A stretch of 64,000 nucleotides of DNA. Source: Promethearchaeota archaeon. Its GTDB lineage: Archaea > Asgardarchaeota > Lokiarchaeia > Sigyniarchaeales > SOKP01. Each line of letters starts with the position of its first letter. The first letter of the stretch is position 1. Where the stretch lies: assembly GCA_008080735.1 (NCBI GenBank), contig SHMW01000012.1, positions 1 to 64,000 of the forward strand, read 5' to 3'. A program made the position numbers and the translations under genes. The notes below the pieces were generated by a model. That model was not told the DNA's origin. It searched no databases and was given only the letters and a program-made list of their open reading frames with translations. Positions 62,294 through 64,000 of the stretch are shown here, piece after piece.

Positions 62294-63178
62294 ATGGAAA
62301 AAAAAGAATTCATTAGATATATCTCCTTGTTTCTTTTAGGCTTATTCTTTATTCTCTCGGTAGTTGAAACATCATATGCATATTATGGTGAAGGGGATTG
62401 CGCACATGAACATGAAATTGTTTATATCGATGTTCCCCTCGATTCAGATGCTAATATTATTTTGGATGGAAATCCCACTGAAAATTTTTGGAAGAAAGAA
62501 TCAAATCAAAAGGGAAATATGCTTATTAAATTATCCGAAAGGAAGATAGGAACAGAAATTCCCGAGATTCATAACTTAAATATCACCTTTATAATGAATG
62601 ATAATTACATATATATTTTATGTATATGGGAAGATTCTACTCCGGAATTTGAGGATGGTAATTTCAAGGATGGATTGGCCTTTTGTTGGAATATCAATGC
62701 TCCAAATTTTTCCGCTTATTATGCACAGAATGATATGAATACAGCTAATATGGGTGGAGGGAGAGTTGATGCGTGGAGATGGAATTATGATGATCTGAAT
62801 AGTCGAGGAGAGGTTCATTACGTATTAGATGACTGTTTTGATGATGAGGGATGGATTAGTCCTAGTGAGCCTGGAAGAGATATAAAAGCAGCTTATAATT
62901 ATTCTGAGACAGATAAGTCATATTATTTAGAAATTGAGCGAAAACTCATTACGGGAGAGATCTTTGATGTACAGTTTGGCGACAAAAAAGCATATAAGTT
63001 TAATTTAGCTCTTTTCAACGATAATCAATACGAAGATCATGCAATTTCATGGACCTATGCCTTAGATTTAGGTGAAGATAATCTAATTTCTGGCTTCTTT
63101 ATTACTTTAATAGCAAGTTCAATGATAGTAGTTCTTATAATAATCTCAATTTATATAATTAGACAAAAAATAGATTAA
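62294..63178 (+). CDS. ethylbenzene-dehydrogenase-gamma-like heme-binding protein, membrane-anchored
   Basis: A 294-residue surface protein. It has a signal peptide (about 8-30, ISLFLLGLFFILSVVETSYA), an extracytoplasmic domain and a C-terminal helix (LIASSMIVVLIIISIYIIRQ). The domain resembles EB_dh/DOMON domains (PF09459 type): DGNPTENFWKK, YIYILCIWEDSTPEF, NMGGGRVDAWRWNY and DKSYYLEIERKL. Such domains bind a b-type heme and carry electrons in dehydrogenases or act as heme carriers. The likely ligands, a Met and a Lys or His, cannot be pinned by eye. It sits between two SUOX-fold proteins and shares their strand and short gaps. Confidence 0.8.
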   Translation: MEKKEFIRYISLFLLGLFFILSVVETSYAYYGEGDCAHEHEIVYIDVPLDSDANIILDGNPTENFWKKESNQKGNMLIKLSERKIGTEIPEIHNLNITFIMNDNYIYILCIWEDSTPEFEDGNFKDGLAFCWNINAPNFSAYYAQNDMNTANMGGGRVDAWRWNYDDLNSRGEVHYVLDDCFDDEGWISPSEPGRDIKAAYNYSETDKSYYLEIERKLITGEIFDVQFGDKKAYKFNLALFNDNQYEDHAISWTYALDLGEDNLISGFFITLIASSMIVVLIIISIYIIRQKID

Positions 63179-63185
63179 ATCAGAA

Positions 63186-63737
63186 ATGGAAACGAGAAAT
63201 TTTTATATTTTAGTTGCCTCGATTGCTGTGGGTCTTGCATCTTTTTGGCTTACGATATATGCAATTGTTACTTTAGATGTTGATATATTCCAAGACCCAA
63301 ATACAATACAAATAAAAGGGAATGGAATCAATGGAGAAATTACATTATCAGTAAACGAATTATCATCCGATCCCTATCAGCAAGTTAAAGATAAAACTTT
63401 TACAATTAAGAATAAATATGAAAGAGTCTATTATAATACATTTACGGGAGTTTCGTTATGGAGTATAATAGAGCAGAATCAACATCTTTTACTTAAAGAT
63501 CCCTCTGAACTGACATTTTTATTTAAAGCAAGAGATGCCTATCAATCACCAAAACCGTTAAATTTATCGATCGCACAAAATAATCCTACATTGGTCATCC
63601 TAGCATATTTAGAGGATGGATATCCTCTATTCGAAGATGGACCCATTAGAGCTATAATAGACCAATCTGTAGTTCCCGAAGATGAATATTCTTCTCAATA
63701 CACTGTAAAATATATGGCTTCAGTAATCATCGAATAA
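63186..63737 (+). CDS. membrane-anchored SUOX-fold protein
   Basis: A 183-residue protein that starts 7 bases after the EB_dh-like gene. It has one N-terminal helix (FYILVASIAVGLASFWLTIY) and one extracytoplasmic domain that follows the molybdopterin-oxidoreductase pattern: IKGNGINGEITLSVNELSSD, then YYNTFTGVSLWSIIEQN, FLFKARDAYQSPKPLNL and PTLVILAYLEDGYPLFED. It lacks the catalytic Cys, so it is probably a ligand- or partner-binding form. It is a shorter relative of the first gene in this operon. Confidence 0.75.
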   Translation: METRNFYILVASIAVGLASFWLTIYAIVTLDVDIFQDPNTIQIKGNGINGEITLSVNELSSDPYQQVKDKTFTIKNKYERVYYNTFTGVSLWSIIEQNQHLLLKDPSELTFLFKARDAYQSPKPLNLSIAQNNPTLVILAYLEDGYPLFEDGPIRAIIDQSVVPEDEYSSQYTVKYMASVIIE

Positions 63738-63770
63738 ACTAAATCAATTTTTATGTAATAAAAAAACTTG

Positions 63771-64000
63771 ATGATGGATATGAGTGAAGAGCAGAAATTT
63801 ATAAAAAACAAAAACGGGATGTACAAAGAAACTGGTTTTTCAACGAATCTAAGAAAACTTACAAATTTAGATTTACTCTACTCAACAATAATTGGTGTTA
63901 TGGGAGGTATAATATCCAGTCTCATTCCATTCAGTCTGTTAATAAAGGTTTGGTATCCTTTAACGGGTGGGACGCAATTAATCAGCGGACACCATGTCAT
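63771..64000 (+). CDS. ECF-transporter-like membrane protein, 5' end only
   Basis: The gene begins at ATG 63771 (or 63774, MDMSEEQKFIKNKNGMYKET) and runs off the right edge. The visible 76 codons have a polar head, then a membrane helix (LLYSTIIGVMGGIISSLIPF) and a second hydrophobic segment ending PLTGGTQLISGHHV. The small-residue and loop pattern looks like the substrate-binding S component of an ECF transporter, but too little is present to be sure. It follows the SUOX-fold gene after 33 bases on the same strand. If it is an S component, the preceding surface proteins could catch its substrate. Confidence 0.4.
   Translation, partial: MMDMSEEQKFIKNKNGMYKETGFSTNLRKLTNLDLLYSTIIGVMGGIISSLIPFSLLIKVWYPLTGGTQLISGHHV

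Overview
The window is AT-rich archaeal chromosome, most probably from an Asgard archaeon of the Lokiarchaeia type. The grounds are: an archaeal-type mevalonate pathway (mevalonate 5-phosphate dehydratase, UbiD-type decarboxylase, UbiX, isopentenyl phosphate kinase); a Ras-like GTPase fused to a roadblock domain; a gelsolin-like protein; an SDS22-like leucine-rich-repeat protein; a tRNA gene without an encoded CCA end; and short intergenic gaps with TATA-like boxes. The lineage is inferred from gene content, because there is no rRNA gene in the window.

Layout. 1-5.7 kb: an eroded TnpB relic, a GCS2-family ligase, two unknown proteins and a cis-prenyltransferase. 6.2-14.8 kb: the isoprenoid core. 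HMG-CoA synthase, mevalonate kinase and isopentenyl phosphate kinase run on the plus strand and converge on UbiX, UbiD, AcnX-large and AcnX-small on the minus strand. Two related coiled-coil proteins flank the minus-strand block. 14.9-22.2 kb: two 2-hydroxyacyl-CoA dehydratase/benzoyl-CoA reductase-family subunits, two small membrane proteins, an ACT protein with its UPF0210 partner, a DUF429 protein and a trans-polyprenyl diphosphate synthase. Substrate production (mevalonate) and both chain-elongation chemistries (cis and trans) therefore lie within about 18 kb. 22.8-35 kb: GH38 alpha-mannosidase, membrane and unknown proteins, a phosphodiesterase, a small HAD phosphatase, a histidine kinase and the roadblock-GTPase. 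34.4-47.7 kb: SWIM/SNF2 pair, HisB, URO-D-family methyltransferase, an orphan adenine methylase, two tandem membrane proteins with a longin/roadblock-like tail, citramalate synthase and a zinc-ribbon/RDD protein. 47.8-56.6 kb: a small ORF without an ordinary start codon, the gelsolin-like protein, tRNA-Leu(CAG), a Zn/Cd P-type ATPase with an added zinc-ribbon tail, DUF166, an odd RIO/Bud32-like kinase, a coiled-coil/winged-helix pair and the LRR protein. 56.8-64 kb: two divergent operons. One encodes a GlcD/GlcF-like flavin/Fe-S pair and a histidine-bearing membrane protein. The other encodes membrane-anchored extracytoplasmic proteins: two with a sulfite-oxidase-like fold, one ethylbenzene-dehydrogenase-gamma-like heme-binding candidate, and the start of an ECF-transporter-like membrane protein.

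How the genes fit together. The isoprenoid genes give acetoacetyl-CoA to HMG-CoA, and mevalonate to isopentenyl phosphate and isopentenyl diphosphate. Thiolase, HMG-CoA reductase and IPP isomerase are not in the window. The products feed ether lipids (trans) and dolichol-type carriers (cis). The best candidates for undescribed biology are the 56.8-64 kb surface redox or uptake module, the twin coiled-coil proteins beside the mevalonate genes, the coiled-coil/winged-helix pair, and the tandem membrane sensors with trafficking-like tails. All assignments come from reading motifs by eye; no database search was run.
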